A DNA stretch of 64,000 nt from Eukaryota sp. TZLM1-RC (GCA_040285825.1 JAUPSS010000006.1:1426001-1490000), one strand, 5' to 3'. Numbered from the stretch's first letter, positions 29,849 through 43,057 are shown. The notes: generated from the letters alone by a model not told the origin. Made by a program: numbers and translations.

Positions 29849-32688
29849 ATGCAGCTTTTTGTACTTACTTCTGAGATGCATCGATCAAATATACTTCACA
29901 CCCTGCGCTCGTGGTTTTCTTCAGTACCTGTGGAGCAAGACCACCTAGATCTCAAAAGATCCAACCCCTTTCAATCGTATCCAAGCACTACATTTGAATC
30001 TACCCACAAGTCTTTCCTTCACACAATCTGTGGTCTTCATAATACTTTGAATCCTTTTGTCACAGAGAACAACATGAAAGCTGTTTACATTATCTTGCTC
30101 AGTGAAGAATCTGTTGAGATAGAGCCTTTCAAAACCAAATTAGCTGACCTCCCTAGTCTCCCTGATATGAAGCCTTACCCTTATAAAATTAATCTCATTA
30201 GTGCCATGTCCTACTATTTGAATTTCGTACCAGATTTTCGTGTTCATTATCTCTTTGATATAGCCTCGAAAAGATCTATTTGGATGATAGAGTTCTTCGT
30301 TAGTGACAAGTGCTTAATGATCAAGAATACAATTCCTATGCTCTACAAAAACCTTATACAAACTTACTTCAGTCGCATTGAAAATAGGCCCGTTCATTTT
30401 CGAGACCTTGATAAAAGTCAAAAAGCCCATTTTCTGAAAAATTTTCCTTCAGTTTTGCCCAAATCAGTTTCGGAGACCCGTGGGTGTGCTGTTTTGTTCA
30501 ATTCGGAGGAATTCACATCAATATTGCAACAATATTCTCATTTTGTTTACAATTTGTTTGCATATCCATTTGTAACGTATTTTGATACGGCATCTGAGTC
30601 GTTATTTAGTACTTATGAAGCACAACTTGTTGAGTTATCAAATATTAAAGCTGCACTACATGTTTCAGCCAGGGAAGATATCAATTGTGCTCCTAGTCAA
30701 GTTTCTCCTATTAATGGTAAACCTTGTTATGTTTATAAGATGGATCCAAACTTTAATATGCGTAATTTAATCAAAATTTCATTTTGTCAATTATCAAACC
30801 TAATTTTCAATTTGTTAAATACTTACGATCCCATTGTCGATTACCGCTTCCCTTTTAAACATGCGGCTCTCAATGGGCCTAATCAACATCTCTCCGTCAT
30901 TAATTTTCAACCTTTCGTCAGCGACGAAGATGCACTTCAAGCTCTAGAAAATTTTTTTCAAGGAGGTAGGGTACATCCAAGCCTTTTTTCTTATGAATGT
31001 GATCATTCAGTTCCAGTACATTCTGGAATGAAAGACATTTGCCAAGAATTTAGCGACTTATCACCAAAAGGAAAATATGTTACTTGCGTCCAACGGAAAT
31101 CACCGTGTATTGGACTAACAACTGCTATTTATTTTGCATTATCGAAATTAAACAATGTGGTTTGTTATCAATTGGAGAAATTTGTGTCTGATACCCCGGA
31201 CAAAGTATATGAAAGTCTTATCTATATTAACAGTGTAGTTTTATTTTGTAAGGATTTGCCGTTGAACAATGTACACAAACTCATGAATACACTTAGCCAG
31301 AGACACTTTGAGTTTTTTCATTTGGTGTACATTGGAAACAAGTTACCGGCCTTGAAAGAAAGGATGTTTCGATACAAAAAATACACGTATGAAATGAATC
31401 TTTATAGAGACAATTTTATTTCTACTTTGAACAAACGTTGTGATCAATTAAACAAAAAACTAGGACGACATGTTGAAAAGATTTCTTATATATAGGAATT
31501 GCATTATTTAAGAAGAATTTTTCCTTAGCTGAGACTACAGTTAAGAGTTTGCTCGATTCAATGTGGAAGAAACTGAACGATCGAGATAAAGGACTATTTC
31601 TATTTTATTGTCTTGTTTCGGTGACTGGGAAATCAGAACAATTTCCCCTTGATTTATTCACTTCTGAAAGATTTCATTCTAATTTTGAAAAGTTGCCTTG
31701 TTTTAACAGAATTATTCTCCCTGCTGTTGGAGCTGGTACAGGTCTATTTTGTATAAATAGAACTGTTGCTGAAATAATTTGTTCTTCTTCAACCAACTCT
31801 GGCGAATCAACTATTATGAATGCTTTTCGTCTTCTTTGGGATTCTGGAAGCGAAGCATGGTTTCATTCTGTTTTTATAAAGGTTATTCGAAAGTTATTTC
31901 TTAATCGAAGAGGTAAAATTAAAATTCAACCAAAAGATGCTTTTGATCTCTATTTTTAATCCGATGTACTAGCGAAAATCTTCCTTCAGAATTATTATAT
32001 AGTCAGCTTCAATGTTCGTTTTTGAAAATTTGTGCAAAAGAGGGATTCGAAGTTGAAAAACTTATAGATGAAGCCATTTGTATTTTTAACAACAGTGGCA
32101 AAATTGTTGAAAAATTTGGAGATTACGATGTGCCTGAAGGTTTTGTTAAAGAACGTCAAATTTCTCAGTTCTTCACTATTCTAGGGGATACATTCCGTTA
32201 TTTTGCTCAAAATTTGCATTCCAGGAGAGCACACTGTTTGGATCTCTCGTTGATTTCCTATCAACAGGCATTGGCTGAGGATTCCGGGTCTACTTTTTGC
32301 AGCGCATGGATTTTTATTGACATATTGTTGTTGTTATTTTTCGGGTAGAAATGATTTGGCTAACCGTTTTTCCACCAGCGAGTATCTCACACATGAGTTA
32401 TTTATTTCTTTAGTTGAAAAATCCCCAGATTCCGTCCTTCAATTTGATTCATGGTTTACGAGTATGGGAGAATTTTTGCTGTCTCACAGTTTTGAAGCAT
32501 TGTCTGATGATGAGCAACTAGCAGTTGGTAGAATATGGTCTTTTTTCTTCATAAGTAAGATGTTATCTTTTGACGATCGAAATTTGGTTTGGGATAATGA
32601 TACTGTTGCTGAGTATATCAAAATTCCTCAATCGCGACTATTGTTGCAACATGATGAAGATGATGATAATTCAGATTGTTTTACATTG
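29849..32688 (+). pseudogene. ORF-A copy 5, mosaic and 3'-truncated
   Basis: ATG 29849 matches the copy 4 start. Frame is open for about 548 codons to 31495, where a one-base shorter A run causes a shift. Two more homopolymer shifts follow (near 31954 and 32292). The sequence leaves ORF-A abruptly at 32688/32689, matching copy 4 position 23500, and joins tail I DNA equivalent to position 5967. About the last 152 residues are lost. It carries a type I patch (RPVHFRDLDKSQKAH, about 30386-30442) inside an otherwise type II N-terminal half. Confidence 0.75.
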
Positions 32689-33451
32689 TTGCTGATTTTC
32701 ATCACATTTGCACCCTCTATTCCCTTATGATTACCCCATATGATTTCCGACAACTGGGAGTTGAACCCACAAACATTGGGATTTCTACTGTTATTTTGTT
32801 GGAGGTGGTGGTATTTGAACCTAGAACATGGTTTTGAGTGGAAATCTTTATTCTTATTTATTATTTATTTATTATTAAACTAACTGAAATTTCTCATGAA
32901 GGATGATTTTCGCTGGTTTGGGTTTTAGTTAATTATCATGTTTTTACATGTAAATGATATAATTTACCATTAACCTTAAGTTGGTTGATTGAACACAATT
33001 TAAACTTGAAATTTACCAATGCCAAAACTTAAGGTTCAGATGATCTAGATGATGAAGTTAGTGATGAAACATTAAGACCCTTGTTACAACTAATGTTGGC
33101 TTTGATGATGTAGTTGTTGTTTGTTATTCAAATGCTATTGTAGGGTTCCATTCATCATTATTATTATTTTCAATTTGAGAGTCTCCACCAAATATTGAGA
33201 GTAATTCTCTTTATTTTGAGTTTCTATTGATAAACACATAAACGACTAATTAATCATCAATCATTCTGTTTTTAACTGTTGTAAGATGATTATGGTCAAG
33301 AAAGACCTGATTACGTGTTTCTGTATAGTCTACATGTTTTTGGATTTTTGGATGTTTGTTGACAACAACCTTTTATGTGATTTAACTAGTCTTAATATAG
33401 TCTTATTAATATATTTATATATGATTTTTTTATAACTAATCATTTAAATAA
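32689..33451 (+). other. Tail I remnant (distal part of the spacer)
   Basis: Matches 5967 onward of tail I. The endonuclease fragment and the antisense RT fragment are missing because of the deletion that truncates copy 5. It retains the B-box-like motifs. Confidence 0.65.
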
Positions 33452-33700
33452 TTACTTTTTCGAAATGAAAAATGTGAAGCACTGTTATTATGGTGCAAGA
33501 CAAGTCTGGTTTTTGTTTCCAAACATTGTGATAAGGACAACTACCATGTGAATACAGCAACTTCACAATTATTAGAAGATTTTGTGAGAAAAAAACGTCT
33601 GAGTGAATATTTGAGTTTTATCAATTCTATGATTAGTTTTATGATTAACATACCTAATACTTCAGTACTGACAATTTGTTACAAAGGGTCAATGGACTGA
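33452..33700 (+). pseudogene. Open frame upstream of ORF-A, possible former N-terminal segment
   Basis: Open from just after a TAA to TGA 33698-33700, 82 codons without an ATG near the start. The product is protein-like (SLVFVSKHCDKDNYHVNTA, then RLSEYLSFINSMISFM, ending CYKGSMD). It ends about 20 bp before the GTG that replaces the ORF-A start. A single frameshift here would run it into the ORF-A frame, so I infer that type I copies once had this as their N-terminus. It is not present ahead of type II copies. Confidence 0.35.
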
Positions 33701-33719
33701 GAAGAATTATTTTCCGATT

Positions 33720-35413
33720 GTGAAGGCTGTTTACATTATCTTGCACAGTGAAGAAACTGTTGAGATAGAGCCTTTGAAAACCAAGTTAGCTGACCTCCCT
33801 AGTCTCCTTGATGTGAAGCCTTACCCTTATAAAATTAATCTCATTAGTGCCATGTCCTACTATTTGAATTTCGTACCAGATTTTCGTGTTCATTATCTCT
33901 TTGATATAGCCTCGAAAAGATCTATTTGGATGATAGAGTTCTTCGTTAGTGACAAGCGCTTAATGATCAAGAATACAATTCCTATGCTCTACAAAAACCT
34001 TATACAAACTTACTTCAGTCGCATTGAAAATAGGCCCGTTCATTTTCGAGACCTTGATAAAAGTCAAAAAGCCCATTTTCTGAAAAATTTTCCTTCAGTT
34101 TTGCCCAAATCAGTTTCGGAGACCCGTGGGTGTGCTGTTTTGTTCAATTCGGAGGAATTCACATCAATATTGCAACAGTATTCTCATTTTGTTTACAATT
34201 TGTTTGCATATCCGTTTGTAACGTATTTTGATACGGCATCTGAGTCGTTATTTAGTACTTATGAAGCACAACTTGTTCAGTTATCAAATATTAAAGCTGC
34301 ACTACATGTTTCAGCCAGGGAAGATATCAATTGTGCTCCTAGTCAAGTTTCTCCTATTAATGGTAAACCTTGTTATGTTTATAAGATGGATGCAAACTTT
34401 AATATGCGCAATTTAATCAAAATTTCATTTTGTCAATTATCAAACCTAATTTTCAATTTGTTAAATACTTACGATCCCATTGTCGATTACCGCTTCCCTT
34501 TTAAACATGCGGCTCTCAATGGGCCTAATCAACATCTCTCCGTCATTAATTTTCAACCTTTCGCCAGCGACGAAGATGCACTTCAAGCTCTAGAAAATTT
34601 TTTTCAAGGAGGTAGGGTACATCCAAGCCGTTTTTCTTATGAATGTGATCATTCAGTTCCAGTACATTCTGGAATGAAAAACATTTGCCAAGAATTTAGC
34701 GACTTATCACCAAAAGGAAAATATGTTACTTGCGTCCAACGGAAATCACCGTGTATTGGACTAACAACTGCTATTTATTTTGCATTATCGAAATTAAACA
34801 ATGTGGTTTGTTATCAATTGGAGAAATTTGTGTCTGATACCCCGGACAAAGTATATGAAAGTCTTATCTATATTAACAGTGTAGTTTTTATTTTTGTAAG
34901 GATTTGCCGTTGAACAATGTACACAAACTCATGAATACACTTAGCCAGAGACACTTTCAGTTTTTTCATTTGGTGTACATTGGAAACAAGTTACCGGCCT
35001 TGAAAGAAAGGATGTTTCGATACAAAAAAATACACGTATGAAATGAATCTTTATAGAGACAATTTTATTTCTACTTTGAACAAACGTTGTGATCAATTAA
35101 ACAAAAAACTAGGACGACATGTTGAAAAGATTTCTTATATATAGGAATTGCATTATTTAAGAAGAATTTTTCCTTAGCTGAGACTACAGTTAAGAGTTTG
35201 CTCGATTCAATGTGGAAGAAACTGAACGATCGAGATAAAGGACTATTTCTATTTTATTGTCTTGTTTTCGGTGACTGGGAAATCAGAACAATTTCCCCTT
35301 GATTTATTCACTTCTGAAAGATTTCATTCTAATTTTGAAAAGTTGCCTTGTTTTAACAGAATTATTCTCCCTGCTGTTGGAGCTGGTACAGGTCTATTTT
35401 GTTAAATAGAACT
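33720..35413 (+). pseudogene. ORF-A copy 6, 3'-truncated
   Basis: Type I allele with HPSRFS and MKNIC. Open from GTG 33720 for 397 codons, then shifted by a longer T run near 34890. The body ends at 35413/35414, equivalent to copy 4 position 22576 inside the INRTVAEII block. It joins tail I DNA equivalent to about 6868, just upstream of the next copy. So only the N-terminal region and NTPase-like part remain. Confidence 0.75.
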
Positions 35414-35544
35414 AAAAAAACGTCTGAGTGAATATTTGAGTTTTATCAATTCTATGATTAGTTTTATGATTAACATACCTAATACTTCAGTACTGACAAT
35501 TTGTTACAAAGGGTCAATGGACTGAGAAGAATTATTTTCCGATT

Positions 35545-38500
35545 GTGAAGGCTGTTTACATTATCTTGCACAGTGAAGAAACTGTTGAGATAGAGCCTTT
35601 GAAAACCAAGTTAGCTGACCTCCCTAGTCTCCTTGATGTGAAGCCTTACCCTTATAAAATTAATCTCATTAGTGCCATGTCCTACTATTTAAATTTCGTA
35701 CCAGATTTTTCGTGTTCATTATCTCTTTGATATAGCCTCGAAAAGATCTATTTGGATGATAGAGTTCTTCGTTAGTGACAAGCGCTTAATGATCAAGAAT
35801 ACAATTCCTATGCTCTACAAAAACCTTATACAAACTTACTTCAGTCGCATTGAAAATAGGCCCGTTCATTTTCGAGACCTTGATAAAAGTCAAAAAGCCC
35901 ATTTTCTGAAAAATTTTCCTTCAGTTTTGCCCAAATCAGTCTCGGAGACCCGTGGGTGTGCTGTTTTGTTCAATTCGGAGGAATTCACATCAATATTGCA
36001 ACAGTATTCTCATTTTGTTTACAATTTGTTTGCATATCCGTTTGTAACGTATTTTGATACGGCATCTGAGTCGTTATTTAGTACTTATGAAGCACAACTT
36101 GTTCAGTTATCAAATATTAAAGCTGCACTACATGTTTCAGCCAGGGAAGATATCAATTGTGCTCCTAGTCAAGTTTCTCCTATTAATGGTAAACCTTGTT
36201 ATGTTTATAAGATGGATGCAAACTTTAATATGCGTAATTTAATCAAAATTTCATTTTGTCAATTATCAAACCTAATTTTCAAATTGTTAAATACTTACGA
36301 TCCCATTGTCGATTACCGCTTCCCTTTTAAACATGCGGCTCTCAATGGGCCTAATCAACATCTCTCTGTCATTAATTTTCAACCTTTCGTCAGCGACGAA
36401 GATGCACTTCAAGCTCTAGAAATTTTTTTTCAAGGAGGTAGGGTACATCCAAGCCGTTTTTCTTATGAATGTGATCATTCAGTTCCAGTACATTCTGGAA
36501 TGAAAAACATTTGCCAAGAATTTAGCGACTTATCACCAAAAGGAAAATATGTTACTTGCGTCCAACGGAAATCACCGTGTATTGGACTAACAACTGCTAT
36601 TTATTTTGCATTATCGAAATTAAACAATGTGGTTTTGTTATCAATTGGAGAAATTTGTGTCTGATACCCCGGACAAAGTATATGAAAGTCTTATCTATAT
36701 TAACAGTGTAGTTCTATTTTTGTAAGGATTTGCCGTTGAACAATGTACACAAACTCATGAATACACTTAGCCAGAGACACTTTGAGTTTTTTTCATTTGG
36801 TGTACATTGGAAACAAGTTACCGGCCTTGAAAGAAAGGATGTTTCGATACAAAAATACACGTATGAAATGAATCTTTATAGAGACAATTTTATTTCTACT
36901 TTGAACAAACGTTGTGATCAATTAAACAAAAAAAACTAGGACGACATGTTGAAAAAGATTTCTTATATATAGGAATTGCATTATTTAAGAAGAATTTTTC
37001 CTTAGCTGAGACTACAGTTAAGAGTTTGCTCGATTCAATGTGGAAGAAACTGAACGATCGAGATAAAGGACTATTTCTATTTTATTGTCTTGTTTTCGGT
37101 GACTGGGAAATCAGAACAATTTCCCCTTGATTTATTCACTTCTGAAAGATTTCATTCTAATTTTGAAAAGTTGCCTTGTTTAACAGAATTATTCTCCCTG
37201 CTGTTGGAGCTGGTACAGGTCTATTTTGTATAAATAGAACTGTTGCTGAAATAATTTGTTCTTCTTCAACCAACTCTGGCGAATCAACTATTATGAATGC
37301 TTTTTCGTCTTCTTTGGGATTCTGGAAGCGAAGCATGGTTTCATTCTGTTTTTTTATAAAGGTTATTCGAAAGTTATTTCTTAATCGAAGAGGTAAAATT
37401 AAAAATTCAACCAAAAGATGCTTTTGATCTCTATTTTTTTAATCCGATGTACTAGCGAAAATCTTCCTTCAGAATTATTATATAGTCAGCTTCAATGTTC
37501 GTTTTTGAAAATTTGTGCAAAAAGAGGGATTCGAAGTTGAAAAACTTATAGATGAAGCCATTTGTATTTTTTTAACAACAGTGGCAAAATTGTTGAAAAA
37601 AATTTGGAGATTACGATGTGCCTGAAGGTTTTTGTTAAAGAACGTCAAATTTCTCAGTTCTTCACTATTCTAGGGGATACATTCCGTTATTTTGCTCAAA
37701 ATTTGCATTCCAGGAGAGCACACTGTTTGGATCTCTCGTTGATTTCCTATCAACAGGCATTGGCTGAGGATTCCGGGTCTACTTTTTGCAGCGCATGGAT
37801 TTTTTTATTGACATATTGTTGTTGTTATTTTTTTCGGGTAGAAATGATTTGGCTAACCGTTTTTCCACCAGCGAGTATCTCACACATGAGTTATTTATTT
37901 CTTTAGTTGAAAAATCCCCAGATTCCGTCCTTCAATTTGATTCATGGTTTTACGAGTATGGGAGAATTTTTTTGCTGTCTCACAGTTTTGAAGCATTGTC
38001 TGATGATGAGCAACTAGCAGTTGGTAGAATATGGTCTTTTTTTCTTCATAAGTAAGATGTTATCTTTTGACGATCGAAATTTGGTTTGGGATAATGATAC
38101 TGTTGCTGAGTATATCAAAATTCCTCAATCGCGACTATTGTTGCAACATGATGAAGATGATGATAATTCAGATTGTTTTACATTGGCAACTGTTGTGGAG
38201 AAAGACCACCGAAATCTATCTTTAGAGGCAGCTACTCTGTTTCTTTACGGTGAAACTGATTGTGAATCTGTATTTAATAATTTGGAAGATGTTTTCACTA
38301 GTAGTAGTAGTAAAAAAACTGTACACTAACTACAATGCTCCAATTATATTTTAAGCCTGATTTATTCCGATCCAAGAATTTCAACATTGTTCTTATTGAT
38401 GACCAATTTATAAATCAACAATCCTGTTATCTTGAACTAAGAGATTCCAAATATAGGCTGTGTAAGGCACAGCAGGATTCTTACATGTTCATGCCAGCTG

Positions 38501-38648
38501 CGTTGACCAAAGACAGTGTAGGCAGCATGAATGTGAGAACTCTATCAAATGACCAATTGCCCGTCACAGTATTTTGTGATTCAAATGCTATTATTATTTT
38601 CTCCAAAATAAACCCTACCTTAAAAATTTCACCAAAAAAACCCTGTGA
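35545..38648 (+). pseudogene. ORF-A copy 7, full length, many homopolymer frameshifts
   Basis: Type I allele (VQLSN, DANFN, QPFVS, ALEIFF, HPSRFS, RHFEFF) with GTG at the start site. It is co-linear to TGA 38646-38648. About 300 codons read cleanly (35756-36664). After that nearly every break is a longer or, rarely, shorter A or T run. The 3' end carries KPDLFRS like copy 4. It is followed by tail II. Confidence 0.72.
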
Positions 38649-38848
38649 TTGTTTATTAAGGTAGATGAGTCTATTTAAAAAGCTTAGTTTTTTTGTTTAT
38701 ATTTGAAAAAAACCCTGCTGTTTCACAACTTCCACAATGTTTCAGAACATATGCATGAACCATTGCGAATGAGTTTTCATCGGTTACCTTATCTTATATT
38801 TGTTGTTATATGTTATAGACTATTTTATTTTTTGCATAAATATGTTTG

Positions 38849-39145
38849 AACATTCCTATTGATCAATTATCACTAAAAAGTGTATTCAAATTCACCACAG
38901 CTCACTTTGCATCATGCTCTGAATTGTTCGGAATTGATAACTGATTGTTCTTCATAACATGATGCTGTTAGAGGCACTGTGTTCAATATGGCATGAACTG
39001 CCTGAATCTGGTGTATTAAAGAGCCTCTGGTGAAAGATGAACTGTCATTGAATATTTTTAGTTGATGACAGGGGTGATATATAATGCGATAGGGTTGCGG
39101 ACTCTAAAGCTGCTGTTGACGTTGTCTTCTGTAATGTGCCAAATG
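38849..39145 (+). pseudogene. Decayed zinc-knuckle/endonuclease remnant (tail II, copy 7)
   Basis: Same as 24156-24452, of the GGAATTGATAACTGATTG subtype. Confidence 0.5.
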
Positions 39146-39283
39146 AGAATTAGTTTTTTTGTCAATTTGAATTTTTATTAAGTGTTGTAGTTCAATAAAA
39201 CAATTCAATTATGTAAGGAGGTTGAAACAATTTTTTTCTTCTTATTGTTACAAATATTTGTTGCGAAACTCTTTTTGAGGAAA
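39146..39283. repeat. Diverged direct repeat, left copy (tail II, copy 7)
   Basis: Copy of 16098-16232 with longer T runs; the partner is at 42797-42936. Confidence 0.5.
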
Positions 39284-39768
39284 TTCAGCAATTGACACAT
39301 GGTTATAAAACACGAGATCACAATCCAAGGAATAAATTGGATTTGTTGAGTTGGCATTCATCTTAATGAATGTTTAGTGGAATTACTTCTTATTAATTAA
39401 TACTAAGTAATATTTTTTTGTAGTTTCCATTTTACAGGATTATAAAGATTGACTGGAGTTTGCTCAGTTGGGTTTTTTTCTGTAGTTATAAAAAAACATA
39501 ATTCATTTTTGGAGTCAAAATCAAAAAAATATTTCTTGTATTTCAGTACCCAGACTTAATAGCACTCAATTTATTGAACCAACATTCCCTGTGTTTTTTT
39601 GAAATGAACTGAGGAGAGAATGAAACACAAATTTCAAATTATGAGCCATTTTGATAGAGCATCAGCACTTGAATGAGTAAATCGTATATGTGTAATTACG
39701 GGTAATGTTGCTTTCTAAATAATTATTTTAAATGAATTAACGTTTAAAGATTACGGTTAACTTTATAG
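39284..39768. other. Tail II spacer
   Basis: Copy of 16233-16707. Nothing supported. Confidence 0.5.
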
Positions 39769-40422
39769 AACATCTTCAATTTAGATTTTTAAGAATGCTT
39801 TCAATTCTGTATCTCGTTCTTCCATTTTTACCTTTGCTGCAAAAAGCATTTTTCCTGAAGTTGAGCCTTTTTTTCTATTCATTTTTATGGAAAATCATCC
39901 ACATTGGTCTATGAAAAACTTTGACCTGTTTTCGTCTTCAGGTGTTAAACAAGGTGATCCACTTGGTCCTTTTTTTCTTTTTGTCTGGCAATTCATCCAT
40001 TAATGTGCGAATTGAAAGAAAAAAATTCCCAGAAATAGATATTGTAGCATATATGGATGACATTTCTGTAATTTTTAACGCCGCAAAAAAGAAGATAAAA
40101 AAAATATGAAGAACCTTTGGCACAGTTAGGTAGAGTGGAACATGTGAAATATCAGTTTGTGCCGTTTGCAATTTCTCTTTTTGGCAATATTGGACCTTCA
40201 GGGTTGCACTTTTTTTGAAAATTTCAAAAAAAGTGTTACTGAATAGGTCTGGTAAAACAATGAACTCCACTTTCTGGATAAATAGAATTGTTTTCTGCAT
40301 TTTCAAGTCTATTCCAACATTGATTTCAAAGGCGCTTTTTAGCTATTGGTGTAGAATATGAACGTAATGCTGTGAGTAGGTTCAGTAATAGTGACGCTTG
40401 TTTGGAGGATATTGAATTCTAG
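39769..40422 (+). pseudogene. RT palm fused to endonuclease tail (tail II, copy 7)
   Basis: The same palm-tail fusion as 16708-17343, here with many longer homopolymers that scatter motif A, motif B and YMDD over different frames. One A run after YMDD carries an inserted C (GCCGCAAAAAA), shared with the copy 10 tail but not with copies 3 and 4. That is a true sequence marker of common descent. Confidence 0.65.
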
Positions 40423-40945
40423 ATGGTTTTTTTATCTCAATAATTATTCCAGTTTTAAAAATAAATTAAAGTATTATAAAATGTTTTTTATAGAACTATT
40501 TACAATAATTAATCACAAATTGATATCAATACATTCCCTCTACCACGATACTGAAAGTTTTGTTTTTTTGAACTGGGTCCATCCAAACAGTGATCAGTTG
40601 GTGATACAATTTTGTTATGGTTTTTTTGTGCTGTTGCCAGCATAAATTTTTGCTTATTAAAAAGACGGCTTAACCTCAAGGAAATTGTGTAAATTTTTTT
40701 ATTAATTGAGAAACAGAATTATGTATATGGGTTGATGAAAAAAATTCTTCCAGTATTTCCTCAAATGAGATATTTTTGTTCAATAAGTACTGTGCAAATA
40801 CTGTAATAAATATGAATATAATATACTATATATAATAATTATATTGTGCAACCTTGCCAATCCAAATGTCTTTAATATAAAGTCTTGGATCATTTGTTTT
40901 TAAGCTTATTTATTGAACTCAATCAATCAACCTGTGTCGTCTAGT
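40423..40945. other. Tail II spacer
   Basis: Copy of 17344-17849. Nothing supported. Confidence 0.5.
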
Positions 40946-40949
40946 ATGG

Positions 40950-41100
40950 GAAATATATGGTTTTGAATGCTCAATACAAAACGACTGATCAGAAAAATCG
41001 AATGTACGACCACTTTCTTTGAGAAGATTTCCTAAATCATTTGAAAAAAATTGAGATCTAAAAAAATGGCCGTGTTCTTCCTGATGCCCAAGAAGCAAAA
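40950..41100 (-). pseudogene. Endonuclease C-terminal fragment, third lineage (tail II, copy 7)
   Basis: Copy of 17850-18010, frame broken by longer A runs. Confidence 0.4.
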
Positions 41101-41199
41101 AAATCTTGTTCAGTTCTTCAACTGCTTATTCTTCCTCCTGTAAGGTTTTTAACTGCACTATTTTTCGGTCTTTTCGTTTCCTTTTTTTCAATGGTCACA

Positions 41200-42600
41200 T
41201 CATTCTGAAGCAGATGAATCGAATTTCATTGAGTACTGTTATCTCTTTGACCATTTTTTTGGAAATCATTCAATAAAGTTTCTGCTTCATCTGATAATCT
41301 TCCATTTATCGAAAAATAGGAAAGCAATAAAAACCAGCTGTGTATTTCTATCAACATTAGCCTCCTCAGTATCTGTATCATATTTTTCTATGTCTTTCTT
41401 TTTGCTTTTAAAATCAAGAACACTTACAGGACCAAGTTTTTCCTCTGTGAACAACAGTATCATTTGCATCATTACATGAGACAAAGTCAAAAGTAGCTTC
41501 AGAATTATCAATCCAATCACAGTATACAGCAACTTTATCACCACAACCAAAATAATTCTGAGAACGTGTTTGCTTTTAGCAGAGGCTCTTTGTTACACGA
41601 TATGCTTACAGTTTGTGCTATATTGAAAAGAGTGTCTCTAGCAGGATCATGTAATGAAGAACGATAAGTTATCAATTTAGAACAATTCAGAGCATGGCGC
41701 AAAAGTGAGTTGAGGTGAATTCGAACAAATACATTTTTTTCTTTTTGATAATAGTTGATTAATGGGGATATTCAAATATAATCTCATTTTTTTATTACAA
41801 ATGCATCATTAGTAACACACAGTCCAAATCTTCGTGGTACAATTTTTTTACAAAAAAAGTGAAGAATCTGATGACTGGCATTCACAAACACCCTTTTTCC
41901 AATAACAATGAGTGAAGATTGTGATTTAAAACAGCCGAGCTGCATATATATATTATAAAGATCAGTTTCATACATTCCAGTCAATCGTTTCTAAAATGTT
42001 CGAAGAGTGTATTTTTAAATTTAATAGATTCTTTTTCTGGAATATTGCAATACAATGATGGAAAGCATCGACTCCATTTTTTTCTACATCAATTTTTTTG
42101 AAATTTCTTTATTTAATACGAAAAACAGTAGAACTTTTGCGTTATAAAAATTTTCCCGATCTGCAAATATTTCGGAAAACTCAAAGATTGCGTTTTTGCA
42201 TCCCCCAATAAAAACACACGAAGTCAGAATAGAAGCCCTCATCCAACTTAAAACCGCCATAATGTGGACTAAGGTAAGCATGGTCTGGAATTTAGAACAT
42301 TTTACATCCCAAAAAAATTGTGACAAAAACATTTGCACCTAACTCATCAAACTTCTGAGCCAAAGGCCTAGTGGAAAGAGGATTTTTAGATCGAAATATA
42401 TGATTGAAGTTGGAATTAAAACACAGTCTTATAATGGTAAATTTGATATGTCTCTGTACATCTATAGTCATCATTCGGTCAATTGTATCGGAAATTGAGT
42501 TCAACTTTTTTTAAACATTGTTTTTGGTAATGTCATCATTATTTCCTAAAAACGAACCCAAATGACGAATAGCATCAATTGAATATAATTCGGCTTGAGG
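41200..42600 (-). pseudogene. RT C-terminal half, zinc knuckle and endonuclease (tail II, copy 7)
   Basis: Copy of 18099-19480, without the LTR insertion seen in the copy 4 tail, so that insertion is later than the duplication or private to it. Frames are short because of homopolymer differences. The thumb (42292-42504), the GGLSWMRAS block (about 42200-42270) and the knuckle/endonuclease (41990-41290) keep their order. Confidence 0.6.
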
Positions 42601-42796
42601 TATAATTATAATACAGTTTGAACAACATCATGATTTTTGAAGCAAATTTGTAGTCCAAATGTTGATATTCCTTTGTGCTATTTTTACAAAAAAAATCATA
42701 AGGTATTTCAATCTGTTCATGTTACTGCAGTGTTTTTCAAAATTGTTTTTTTGCAAATGGTTAATTTATCAACTTCCATTCAGGTATTAAATAGAA

Positions 42797-42936
42797 TTAG
42801 TTTTTTTGTCAATTTAAACTTAAGTTTAAATTTAAGTGTTGTAGTTTAATAATGTAATTCAATTATGTCTGGAGGTTGAAACAATTTTTTTCTTATTGCT
42901 ACATATAATTGTTGGGAAACTCTTTTTGCGGAAATA
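42797..42936. repeat. Diverged direct repeat, right copy (tail II, copy 7)
   Basis: Copy of 19657-19796. Confidence 0.5.
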
Positions 42937-42984
42937 ATAAGCTGAGATGAGATGATGATGCAAGGGATTTGTATTTGATGTAGG

Positions 42985-43057
42985 GTTGGACGATGCGTAT
43001 CCGTAACTGTTACGTTACGTTAAATAACAGTAACTGGAACGTATTCTGAGCTCCAAC
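42985..43057. repeat. Imperfect palindrome (tail II, copy 7)
   Basis: Copy of 19847-19919. Confidence 0.4.

Noticed and set aside
32317-32730. A novel fusion protein of ORF-A with a hydrophobic tail
   Set aside because: The frame across the 32688 deletion junction is open by chance for 13 codons and the upstream part of copy 5 is frameshifted, so no continuous product is supported.
37157-37414. Minus-strand 85-codon frame (also at 45730-45924 and 51329-51523)
   Set aside because: It is the antisense shadow of the winged-helix-like block of ORF-A. No independent signal.
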